Below, in pieces: positions 23,956 to 33,100 of a stretch of DNA of 41,313 nt. How positions within the stretch are numbered: the first letter of the stretch is position 1; every line of letters starts with the position of its first letter. The notes under the pieces were generated by a model. It saw only the letters and a list, made by a program, of their open reading frames with translations, was not told the origin of the DNA and ran no database searches. The stretch covers positions 1-41,313 of the forward strand of contig LUJO01000001.1 of NCBI GenBank assembly GCA_001689405.1, written 5' to 3'. The stretch is from Candidatus Homeothermus arabinoxylanisolvens. GTDB lineage: Bacteria > Bacteroidota > Bacteroidia > Bacteroidales > Muribaculaceae. The position numbers and the translations under genes were made by a program.

Positions 23956-25743
23956 ATGAAACGGATTAGAAATTTTTGCATCATAGCGCACATCGATCAC
24001 GGCAAGAGCACACTCGCCGATCGATTGCTTGAGTATACCAACACCATTGCCGCCAAGGACTTGCAGGCGCAGGTACTCGACGACATGGAGCTTGAACGCG
24101 AAAGAGGCATAACCATAAAGAGCCATGCCATACAGATGGAATACGCTCTTGACGGAGAGAAGTACATACTCAACCTTATCGACACTCCGGGACACGTCGA
24201 CTTCTCTTACGAAGTGTCGCGTTCCATAGCCGCCTGTGAAGGCGCGCTCCTCATAGTCGACGCGTCGCAGGGCATACAGGCCCAGACCATATCTAACCTC
24301 TACATGGCCATTGACAACGACCTCGAGATAATACCCGTCATCAACAAGGTCGACCTTGACAGCGCCAAGCCCGACGAAGTCGAGGACCAGATAGTGGACC
24401 TGCTCGGTTGCAAGCGCGAAGAGATAATACGCGCATCGGGCAAGACTGGCATAGGAGTGCCGGAGATACTGCGGGCCATCATAGAGCGCATACCCGCGCC
24501 GCAGGGCGACCCCGACGCGCCGCTTCAGGCATTGATCTTCGACTCCGTGTTCAATCCGTTCCGCGGCATCATAGCATACTATAAAATAGTCAACGGCACG
24601 ATAAAGAAAAACGACTTTGTTAAATTCGTGTCGACCGGCAAGGAGTATCACGCCGACGAGATAGGCGTATTAAAGCTCGACATGTCGCCCCGCGAGTCGC
24701 TGTCGGCAGGCAATGTAGGCTACATCATATCAGGCATCAAGACCTCCAAAGAGGTAAAGGTCGGCGATACGATAACACATGTAAGCCAACCGTGCGACAA
24801 AGCCATTGAAGGCTTTGAGGAAGTAAAACCGATGGTATTTGCCGGAGTCTACCCCATCGAGACCGAAGATTTCGAAAATCTGCGCGCCTCGCTTGAAAAG
24901 CTCCAGCTCAACGATGCCTCGCTTACGTTCACACCCGAATCGTCAATGGCGCTCGGTTTCGGATTCCGTTGCGGTTTTCTCGGTCTCCTTCATATGGAGA
25001 TAATACAGGAACGTCTCGGACGTGAATTTGACATGGACGTCATAACCACCGTGCCCAACGTATCCTACCGTGTGTATGATAAAAAAGGCGAGATGACCGA
25101 AGTGCACAACCCGTCGGGACTCCCCGACCCCACACTCATCGACCACATCGAAGAGCCATACATAAGAGCGTCCATAATCACGGCAGCCGACTTTATCGGC
25201 CCCATAATGACCTTGTGTCTGGGAAAACGCGGTGAACTCGTAAAACAGGAGTATATATCGGGCAACCGCATAGAACTGACGTTTGACATGCCGCTCGGTG
25301 AGATAGTCATCGACTTCTACGACAAACTGAAGTCGATATCGAAAGGATACGCCTCGTTTGACTACCACATACATGACTTCAGGGAGTCGAAACTGGTGAA
25401 GCTCGACATACTGCTCAACGGAGAGAGCGTAGACGCGCTCAGCACACTGACCCATGTCGACAATGCCGTAAGTTTCGGCCGCCGCATGTGCGAAAAGCTG
25501 AAAGAGCTGATACCCCGCCAACAGTTTGACATAGCCATTCAGGCCGCTATCGGCGCCAAGATCATAGCCCGCGAGACCATCAAGGCCGTCCGCAAAGATG
25601 TCACCGCCAAGTGCTACGGCGGCGACATATCACGTAAGCGCAAACTGCTCGAAAAGCAGAAAAAGGGCAAGAAGCGCATGAAGCAGATAGGCTCTGTGGA
25701 AGTACCGCAAAAGGCATTTCTCGCTGTGCTGAAACTGGATTAG
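23956..25743 (+). CDS. lepA: Elongation factor 4 (LepA) GTPase
   Basis: A 595-aa ribosomal translocase/back-translocase GTPase. The G domain has G1 AHIDHGKST, G2 RERGITIKS, G3 DTPGHVDF, G4 NKVD and G5 SGKTG. EF-G-like domains II, III and V follow, and then the LepA-specific C-terminal domain with RETIKAVRKDVTAKCYGGDI and SRKRKLLEKQKKGKKRMK, which is diagnostic. Length matches the family (~595-600). The frame extends three codons upstream to a TTG, but that TTG is part of the promoter -7 element, so ATG 23956 is the start. Confidence 0.97.
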   Translation: MKRIRNFCIIAHIDHGKSTLADRLLEYTNTIAAKDLQAQVLDDMELERERGITIKSHAIQMEYALDGEKYILNLIDTPGHVDFSYEVSRSIAACEGALLIVDASQGIQAQTISNLYMAIDNDLEIIPVINKVDLDSAKPDEVEDQIVDLLGCKREEIIRASGKTGIGVPEILRAIIERIPAPQGDPDAPLQALIFDSVFNPFRGIIAYYKIVNGTIKKNDFVKFVSTGKEYHADEIGVLKLDMSPRESLSAGNVGYIISGIKTSKEVKVGDTITHVSQPCDKAIEGFEEVKPMVFAGVYPIETEDFENLRASLEKLQLNDASLTFTPESSMALGFGFRCGFLGLLHMEIIQERLGREFDMDVITTVPNVSYRVYDKKGEMTEVHNPSGLPDPTLIDHIEEPYIRASIITAADFIGPIMTLCLGKRGELVKQEYISGNRIELTFDMPLGEIVIDFYDKLKSISKGYASFDYHIHDFRESKLVKLDILLNGESVDALSTLTHVDNAVSFGRRMCEKLKELIPRQQFDIAIQAAIGAKIIARETIKAVRKDVTAKCYGGDISRKRKLLEKQKKGKKRMKQIGSVEVPQKAFLAVLKLD

Positions 25744-25782
25744 GACTATCATTGTTATAGTGTTGAATAACTATTTTGACTT

Positions 25783-27177
25783 ATGAAAAATAATACATCG
25801 GAACCCGATCTGCCCCATAAAGTGTATTTCTCGGCAAAACGGGCACTGAAAAGCCATGCGTCGGGCGGCAACGTACTTATAGCCGCTACCGTGCTCGCAC
25901 TTATCGCAGCCAACCTGCCCGGTATAAACGAACTGTACAGCGATTTCTGGAATCAGGAGGTAAGACTTCAGGTAGGCTCATTCAATATATTCAGCCATGC
26001 CGGTCACCCGATGACAATGCTCCAGTTCATCAACGACGCACTTATGGCCATATTCTTCTTCACTATCGGCCTTGAGATAAAGCGCGAGGTGCTTGTCGGC
26101 GAGCTAAGCTCGTTCAAGCAGGCGCTTCTGCCCATTATAGCCGCCATAGGAGGTATGATTGTACCGGTAGGCATATATATGGCTCTTAGCTCCGGCACCG
26201 ACTATGTCGACGGCGCTGCCATACCTATGGCTACGGACATAGCGTTCTCGCTCGGCATACTTGCCATGCTTGGCAGCCGTGTGCCGGTGTCGCTGAAGAT
26301 ATTTCTTACCACACTGGCCGTGGTCGATGACATCGGCGGCATCATAGTCATAGCGGCGTTCTATTCGGCGCATATCGAGGTGATGTACATAATCTACGGC
26401 CTTATACTGCTCGGAGTGCTCTTCTTGGGATCGGTATTCCGCATACAAAGCAAGATATTCTACATATTTATCGGCGGAGGGGTATGGTATCTCTTCCTGA
26501 ACTCGGGCATACACCCCACCATAGCGGGAGTGCTTGTGGCATTCTGTGTGCCGGCTACCCCCGTATTCCCGCCCAAGAAATACATTCAGGCCATACGTAG
26601 TTCGATAAAGAACTTCAACGCCGAGGACGACGAACTGCTCAACCGCCGGTCAATACTCAACAAAGACCAGATGGACTGGCTCAAACAGATAGAGTCGGCC
26701 TCCGATAAGGTCATATCGCCGCTTCAGGATCTTGAAGACTCTCTGCATCCGCTGGTCAACTACATCATCATACCCATTTTCGCCTTCGCCAATGCCGGTA
26801 TCACGTTATGGCACATGCAGCCGTCGGCCATATGGAGCGGCGTGGGACTCGCCATAATCTGCGGCCTTGTATTGGGAAAATTCCTCGGTATATTCATATT
26901 CTCTTGGTCGGCCATAAAACTGCATCTCGCCCCCATGCCGGAACACTCGTCATGGAAAATGCTCGCTTCCATATCCATGCTCGGCGGCATAGGCTTCACG
27001 GTATCGCTCTTCATTGCCAATCTTTCGTTTGGCAGCATGGGTGCCCACGGCCTCGAACTGCTCAATAACGCCAAACTCGGTATAGTCATAGGCTCATTGC
27101 TCGCCGGTATACTCGGCTTCATGCTCCTGCACCGCTATCTGCCCAAAACAGCCTGCGAAGACTCCGGCGAATGTTGA
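25783..27177 (+). CDS. nhaA: Na+/H+ antiporter NhaA
   Basis: A 464-aa inner-membrane antiporter that exports Na+ in exchange for protons. It has about 12 transmembrane segments. The ion-binding pair is Asp182-Asp183 in LAVVDDIGG (equivalent to Asp163/164 of E. coli NhaA), with Asp152 in MATDIAFSLG (equivalent to Asp133). FFFTIGLEIKRE is the conserved TM2-TM3 segment, and GIGFTVSLFIANLSF lies near the end. It carries a longer hydrophilic loop (~265-320) than E. coli, as common in Bacteroidetes. It follows lepA by 39 bp and may be co-transcribed. A bidirectional terminator follows. Confidence 0.95.
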   Translation: MKNNTSEPDLPHKVYFSAKRALKSHASGGNVLIAATVLALIAANLPGINELYSDFWNQEVRLQVGSFNIFSHAGHPMTMLQFINDALMAIFFFTIGLEIKREVLVGELSSFKQALLPIIAAIGGMIVPVGIYMALSSGTDYVDGAAIPMATDIAFSLGILAMLGSRVPVSLKIFLTTLAVVDDIGGIIVIAAFYSAHIEVMYIIYGLILLGVLFLGSVFRIQSKIFYIFIGGGVWYLFLNSGIHPTIAGVLVAFCVPATPVFPPKKYIQAIRSSIKNFNAEDDELLNRRSILNKDQMDWLKQIESASDKVISPLQDLEDSLHPLVNYIIIPIFAFANAGITLWHMQPSAIWSGVGLAIICGLVLGKFLGIFIFSWSAIKLHLAPMPEHSSWKMLASISMLGGIGFTVSLFIANLSFGSMGAHGLELLNNAKLGIVIGSLLAGILGFMLLHRYLPKTACEDSGEC

Positions 27178-27242
27178 CCTGAACCGACATACAATATAAA
27201 CTTTTACGGCCGGCCCTTTGTATGGGCGTCGGCCGGTTACAA

Positions 27243-27277
27243 AAAACAGGAACCCGCGAAATGCGGGTTCCTGTTTT
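27243..27277. terminator. Bidirectional terminator between nhaA and rpoD
   Basis: Perfect 15-bp stem, 27243-27257 and 27263-27277, with loop GAAAT. The A- and T-rich ends serve both strands, ending the convergent nhaA (plus) and rpoD (minus) transcripts. Confidence 0.92.
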
Positions 27278-27310
27278 AAAGATATATACAAGTCTTTAAC
27301 GGCCTGTATC

Positions 27311-28168
27311 TTATCCTAAATATGTCTTGAGCAGCTTGCTCTTCTGACCTTTGAGCCGACGTATGGCCTTTTCCTTAATCTGGCGTACACGCTCGCGGGT
27401 CAAGTCAAATTTCGCACCTATCTCCTCAAGAGTCATCTCTTGGCAACCTATGCCAAAGAACATCTTCAAAATCTCGCGCTCACGTTCATGTAATTGTCTT
27501 AGCGCGCGTTCAACCTCCTTTGAGAGCGATTCCTGAGTGAGAGTGGCATCGGCCATTGGCGAGTCGTCATTGGTAAGGACGTCAAGAAGACTGTTGTCCT
27601 CACCCTCCACAAATGGAGCGTCGACAGAAATGTGGCGGCCCTGCACCTTAAGTGTGTCGGCTATTTTCTCTACCGGCACATCAAGAGCATCGGCCAATTC
27701 TTCGGCTGAAGGACGGCGTTCGTTTTCCTGCTCAAATTTAGACAAGGCCTTGCTTATCTTGTTGAGCGAACCGACTTGGTTCAACGGCAAACGCACTATA
27801 CGCGATTGCTCCGCCAAAGCCTGAAGAATAGACTGGCGTATCCACCACACGGCATAAGAGATAAACTTAAAACCGCGGGTCTCGTCAAACTTCTGCGCAG
27901 CCTTTATAAGGCCGAGATTTCCTTCGTTGATAAGGTCGGGAAGCGAAAGTCCCTGATTCTGATACTGCTTTGCGACAGATACAACGAAGCGAAGATTTGC
28001 ACGTGTAAGTTTTTCAAGAGCGGCTTGGTCACCCTGTCTGATACGCTGAGCCAATTCCACTTCTTCTTCTACAGTGATAAGGTCCTCACGACCAATCTCT
28101 TGCAGATACTTATCGAGCGATGCACTCTCTCGATTGGTGATTGACTTTGTAATTTTTAATTGTCTCAT
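27311..28168 (-). CDS. rpoD: Primary sigma factor (sigma-70 family, sigma-ABfr type)
   Basis: A 285-aa housekeeping sigma factor that recruits RNA polymerase to TTG/TAnnTTTG promoters. Region 1.2 starts at SLDKYLQEIG. Region 2 has ANLRFVVSVAKQYQNQGL, DLINEGNLGLIKAAQKFD and RGFKFISYAVWWIRQSI. Region 3 has RIVRLPLNQVG. Region 4.2 has TLEEIGAKFDLTRERVRQIK. The short length without a large 1.1 or non-conserved domain is typical of Bacteroidetes. A TACCTTTG element lies upstream. Its region 4.2 is strikingly similar to a segment in the island protein at 2603-4738. Confidence 0.96.
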   Translation of the reverse strand: MRQLKITKSITNRESASLDKYLQEIGREDLITVEEEVELAQRIRQGDQAALEKLTRANLRFVVSVAKQYQNQGLSLPDLINEGNLGLIKAAQKFDETRGFKFISYAVWWIRQSILQALAEQSRIVRLPLNQVGSLNKISKALSKFEQENERRPSAEELADALDVPVEKIADTLKVQGRHISVDAPFVEGEDNSLLDVLTNDDSPMADATLTQESLSKEVERALRQLHEREREILKMFFGIGCQEMTLEEIGAKFDLTRERVRQIKEKAIRRLKGQKSKLLKTYLG

Positions 28169-28195
28169 CTGTAACTACACATGATTTTAAACGTA

Positions 28196-28203
28196 CAAAG
28201 GTA
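28196..28203 (-). promoter_or_regulatory. -7 element upstream of rpoD
   Basis: Minus-strand TACCTTTG (TAnnTTTG), 27 bp before the ATG. The best upstream TTG is only 12 bp away, so the -33 is not convincing. Confidence 0.5.
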
Positions 28204-28272
28204 CAAAATTTTTTGCAAATTTCACGCCCCGTAACGATGATTTTTAAAATAAACTTATGTCATAATAACGTA

Positions 28273-28308
28273 AAAATCCCCAAAACAATTGTATGTTTTA
28301 GGGATTTT
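28273..28308 (-). terminator. Terminator of the htrA gene
   Basis: AAAATCCC plus AAAACA (28273-28287) pair with TGTTTT plus GGGATTTT (28294-28308) with one mismatch. On the minus strand the stem runs into GATTTTTA. It lies ~35 bp past the protease stop. Confidence 0.75.
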
Positions 28309-28342
28309 CAAGATTATATATACTACTTTAATCAATCACGGC

Positions 28343-29884
28343 TTACTCCTGCGACAAATCCACAGCATAATATACTTTGCGTCCGGTAGGATAGATACCG
28401 GTTATAAACATAACCTTGTCAGAGTCATCGCTCTTCATGATGGCGTCATATATTTTCTCTACATCATCCTGATTCTTGACACGGGCGTTGTTTATGTCGA
28501 GTATTATGAAGCCCTCCTTTATTCCGGCCTGCTTGAACTTACCGTCCTTAAGACCTATGACCTGAACACCCGAGGAAATGCGGAAGTCCTTGAGCTGCTC
28601 GGCCGACAGAGCCTTGAACGCACAACCCAGTACCGTGAAGTCATCGGCCTTCGTCATCTTGACATCGCCCTGACTGTTGCGGAGAGTCACTTTAGTGGTA
28701 TGTATCTTGTTTTTACGCACATATTTTATCGATACCTTGTCGCCGGGACGATATTTGCTCATAGCTGCCTGAAGCTGCCCCGTATTGTGCACGGGACTGT
28801 CATTGATGGCTATTATGACGTCGCCGACCTCGATACCGCCCTCCATGGCTGCACTGCGGTCTACCACCTCACCGACGAGTATACCGTCGTTGACGGCGGT
28901 TATATCCTTCTCCTTGGCAAGCTGCGGAGTAAGCTCGCGATATGATACACCCAGCATGGCGCGCTGCACTGTTCCGTACTGCTTGATGTCGGTAACGATC
29001 TTGGTGACCATCGAGGCGGGTATGGCAAACGAGTAGCCGGCATAATTGCCTGTCTGGGAGTAAATGGCGGTGTTTATGCCCACAAGCTCGCCGTTGATGT
29101 TGACAAGCGCACCTCCGGAGTTGCCGGGATTGACGGCGGCATCGGTCTGTATATAACTTTCTATACCCATCGGGCGTCCGTTGGTGGCGCTCGATATGCT
29201 GCGGGCCTTTGCGCTTACTATACCGGTAGTGACTGTGGAGGTGAAGCCGAACGGATTGCCTACGGCAAGTACCCACTCTCCTACTCTAAGGGCGTCACTG
29301 TCACCTATAGGTATCACAGGCAGGTCCTTGGCCTCTATTTTGAGAAGCGCCACATCGGTCGAGGCATCGGTACCTATGACCTTGGCGTTAAACGTGCGGT
29401 TGTCGTTCAACGTTATTTCAAGACGCTCCGCTCCGTCTATCACATGGTTGTTGGTTACTATATATCCGTCGGAACTGATGATGACACCGGAGCCGAGACC
29501 AAGCTGCTGCTCCGACTTCTCACGCTGCTGCGGCTGCTGGCGACGGTTGCCGCCACCGTTATCGGGCGAACCGAAGAAAAAGTCAAAGAACGGGTCATTG
29601 AACGGAGTAGACTGGCTGCGGCCGTAACCGCGCGGTGTAGCATAGCTCTTTATGCTGACAACCCCGTTGATGGTGCTCTCGGCGGCATGAGTAAAGTCAG
29701 TAGGCGGAGTCACAGCGTTGGACACCGTATATAAAGCTCCGCCACTATTGCGTGCGGGCAATATTTCCGTCAAAACCGAAGATTCACGATTGGCGTCGAT
29801 TGCATCGACAGCAACGACCGTCAAGGCTGAACTGGCAATAGCCACTCCACAAGCCAATAATGCGATTTTAGTGTAGATATTCAT
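28343..29884 (-). CDS. HtrA/DegP-like periplasmic serine protease
   Basis: A 513-aa Do-type protease that degrades or refolds damaged envelope proteins. Residues 1-28 form a signal sequence or membrane anchor. The trypsin-like domain has His147 (TNNHVID), Asp177 (STDVALL) and Ser256 (NPGNSGGAL), a complete triad, preceded by a Gly/Gln-rich loop at ~105-128 comparable to the LA loop. Two PDZ domains follow: one around GVSYRELTPQLAKE to AMEGGIEVGDVI, the second near ISSGVQVIGLKDGKFKQAGI. It is a single-gene unit with a terminator. Envelope-stress regulation is typical of the family, but no specific site is seen. Confidence 0.94.
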   Translation of the reverse strand: MNIYTKIALLACGVAIASSALTVVAVDAIDANRESSVLTEILPARNSGGALYTVSNAVTPPTDFTHAAESTINGVVSIKSYATPRGYGRSQSTPFNDPFFDFFFGSPDNGGGNRRQQPQQREKSEQQLGLGSGVIISSDGYIVTNNHVIDGAERLEITLNDNRTFNAKVIGTDASTDVALLKIEAKDLPVIPIGDSDALRVGEWVLAVGNPFGFTSTVTTGIVSAKARSISSATNGRPMGIESYIQTDAAVNPGNSGGALVNINGELVGINTAIYSQTGNYAGYSFAIPASMVTKIVTDIKQYGTVQRAMLGVSYRELTPQLAKEKDITAVNDGILVGEVVDRSAAMEGGIEVGDVIIAINDSPVHNTGQLQAAMSKYRPGDKVSIKYVRKNKIHTTKVTLRNSQGDVKMTKADDFTVLGCAFKALSAEQLKDFRISSGVQVIGLKDGKFKQAGIKEGFIILDINNARVKNQDDVEKIYDAIMKSDDSDKVMFITGIYPTGRKVYYAVDLSQE

Positions 29885-30118
29885 AACATCAAAAGATTGG
29901 TATGTTAATTTTTAAATTTTCCACTGTTAAAATTTAACGTTTCCTATTTGACGCAAAAATAATGCTTAGTTTAATCCTATCCTAATAAAATGACGCCACT
30001 TAAATCTATTTAATACTAATCAGTCGCTTATTAAGTGAAATTGACAATAAATATGTAAATTACATTTAAATATAGCCCTTTACAGCGTATAAACATCAGC
30101 CTACAAGTTAAAAACGGG

Positions 30119-33100
30119 TCAATAGTCCAGTCCTTCTATAGCCACCTTCAGGCTGTCGACAGGTATCTTTGTCGCGGTGGTGTCAGGGCGTGATGCGTTC
30201 TGTTTTTTCTTAAGATGAAGGAAACGCAGCAGATTGTCGAAATCCTTGCGGAACATGACGCCGACGCCTTGAGTGGTAAGAGCCGACTTCACGTAAAATG
30301 TCTGGTCGTTATAGCGGTTATAGGCCTTAAGCCTTATATTGCCGCTCTTGTTTAACAGATACTCTATGTCAAAGTCGCCGATAAACGAGTTATTGTTCAA
30401 TGCCTTGTCGCGATAGCCGAAATTTCCGTTAAACAGCAGCCGGTTGTTGAGCAGGTAGCTTGACAAAGCGAGATCCACCTCCATATCGCTGAAGTCGCCG
30501 CGGTCACTGCGTATGTTGGGCGCTATGCTCCAGTTGTCGCTCAACTGGCCGAGCATTGAGCCGAGCTGCGACGATATGGTTGACGACGCTACCGATACAA
30601 GCTCGTTGCCCTTAGTCGTGGAACCCATATAGTCGGGCGTGTAGAAGCGGTTCAGCGCAAGCAGATATATGATCTGGCGGTTCATCATATCCTCCGTGCT
30701 GACTATACTGCGCACTTTACGGTAAGTGTCCTGCGTAAGCGTAGGAAACTCAAGGTCAAACTTTATGTCGGGCTGGCGCATGTCGCCGTTCACTTTCAGC
30801 AGAGCATGCACAGGCACATTTGTACGGTTAAGTTCACGGTCCTGCAGAAACGACTCGTCGAGGTCGCTCAGATTGGCGTTGACCGAGTATATCGCCTGAA
30901 TGTCGAGTGTGGCGGCCAACGGATCGCCGTGAAAGGCTATCGAGCTTCCGGGTTTTATGGTAAAGTCCTTTATTATTATATCCTGAAGAGTGAAGTTATA
31001 ACTTCCCTGCGACAGTGTGTATGTGCCGAACATGCGCATATCATCGTCGGCCGACGTGTACTCGATACGCAGATTGCCGTTGCCGCGTGCCTTTATACGG
31101 TCGCCTCCTACTGGGTCCATCACAAGTATCATATCGGCGTCCGGATTAGCGTCGACCTGCAGGTTCATTCTGTATAGCGACGATGACGATTCCTCCATGT
31201 TAAGACTCGCATAGTGCTCTTTGAGGCGCTTCATAGCCGCAGCACGCGGGTCCTCTACCGACAGCAGAAGGTCACCCTTGATCTCGTCGCGGTCGCGGAA
31301 GGTCATGAAGGTATATTCATCGGCAGCCTCCGTGTCAGACAATACGAATGTAAACGTTGACTTCGGAGCCGTCGATATGCTTACGTTCATATCGATAAAA
31401 CCGGGCACGCCTTTGATATGGGCAAGACCGTTGCAGAATATGCGTCCGTACCAGTCGGGGCTTATGCGTGAATTCACGTCAAAGCACAGAAAATTGCGGG
31501 CATCGGTGACATTGAACTCAAACTCCGGCTCCTTGAAGCACTTGTGGGTGACCCACCCGTCAAGACGGGCCTTGTTGCCAAACATGTCCTGCAGTGTCAC
31601 CGCGCCGAAGTCTATGCGTCCCGGCGTAAGGTGTATTGAATCGGTAGTGGTATAATATGTATTGGTGAAATCCAGTTTTATGCGCAGATCCTCGGCAAAT
31701 ATGTCGCCTGTCATGTCGATGAACTTGAATGTCCCGTACAGCCGGGCATCGCCTGAAGCATATCCGCTTATGTCAGACGTAAACGCCTCCATGTATGGCT
31801 TCATGAATTTCACATCAAGACGGTCGGCCTTGAAGCGGAAGTCAAGAGCCTCATCCATCGGGTATATGGCCCCGTCTATATATGTCTTGCGGCCGTTGGG
31901 CTGCAATACGGTAGCCGTAATGTCCACTCCTTTGGTAGCATTGTTCCACCCGCTCACAATGTCAGCATCGCCGAGCAAAGCGTAATTATAGCTGAAACGG
32001 TCGACATGCAGTCCGGGAGTAAGCAGACGCGGCTCCTTGCCGAAGAGTCCCGATGCGTAGAATTTGCCGGTAGCCACACCTCCGAACATGGCGTTTCCTA
32101 TATCCAGTATCTCGAATATATAATCAAGATTTATGTCATTAAGACTTATACATATCTCATCATCGGGTTCGGATGAAGCGACACCGTTGATACGTATAAA
32201 CTGGTCGGGACGTCCTATGTCGATATCATCGACCGATATACGCTCCTTAGTTACCGATACACGTGCCGGATTGACCGTCCACGCGGTGTCATTCATGACT
32301 ATACGGCTTTCATTGATGTCAACGTCTATGTCAAGATTGCCGTCATTGCGCATAAATGCCGCCGATATGTCTACATTGCCCTTGAACTCCCGCTTGCGGT
32401 CTATATTCCAGTCAAACCGGGTATTGACCTTGTCGTCACCGCCGGTAGCCGACAACGCTATCGTGGCCGCTCCCTTTTTAGTAGGATACAATGTTGTGGC
32501 AAAAAGCTCCGACGAGTGTTCCTCTCCGTCTACGGTAAGCAACAGCGACGTATTGTCTATGAATTTATTTTTCTGTAAAAGATTTGGCGCATCGACAGTA
32601 AGCTGCATGTAATTGTCGGCCTGATTCATGGCAAGTGAAAGAGCCACGGGATGCAGTATCCTTACCGGCGATTTGAAAAATTGCAGCCACCGGTCGGTCG
32701 TAGGGTTCTCCTTTATGTCAAGTTTAAAATCAAAAGCCATGTCGTCATATGACGATGCCTGACGCGACTTCTTGGAGGAGACGGAGTATGGTGTCGGATT
32801 GAACAGAGCGGGAAATACCTCGGAAAGCATATCCTTCGCAGCCGGAACAATATTCCTGAAACGATAGTTTCCGCTAATCTGAGCGTCAAATATATCGGAA
32901 TGCAGCAATATGTACTGCGGCACGGTCGACCCTGACGCCATCATGGTCAGATGCTCGAGAGATATGCCGTTGTCAGAGTCGTCGGTGAAGCGCAGACGAC
33001 TTACTTCAGCCCGTCCGTTCATACTCTCGAAGTCGCTGCCTTTAAGATCGGCCGAGACATCGCAAGCGAGTCTGTAACCGGGATATTTTTCAGTAAGCCG

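Noticed and set aside
23935..24651. 238-codon minus-strand ORF inside lepA
   Set aside because: It is an antisense shadow created by lepA codon bias; lepA is unmistakable on the plus strand.
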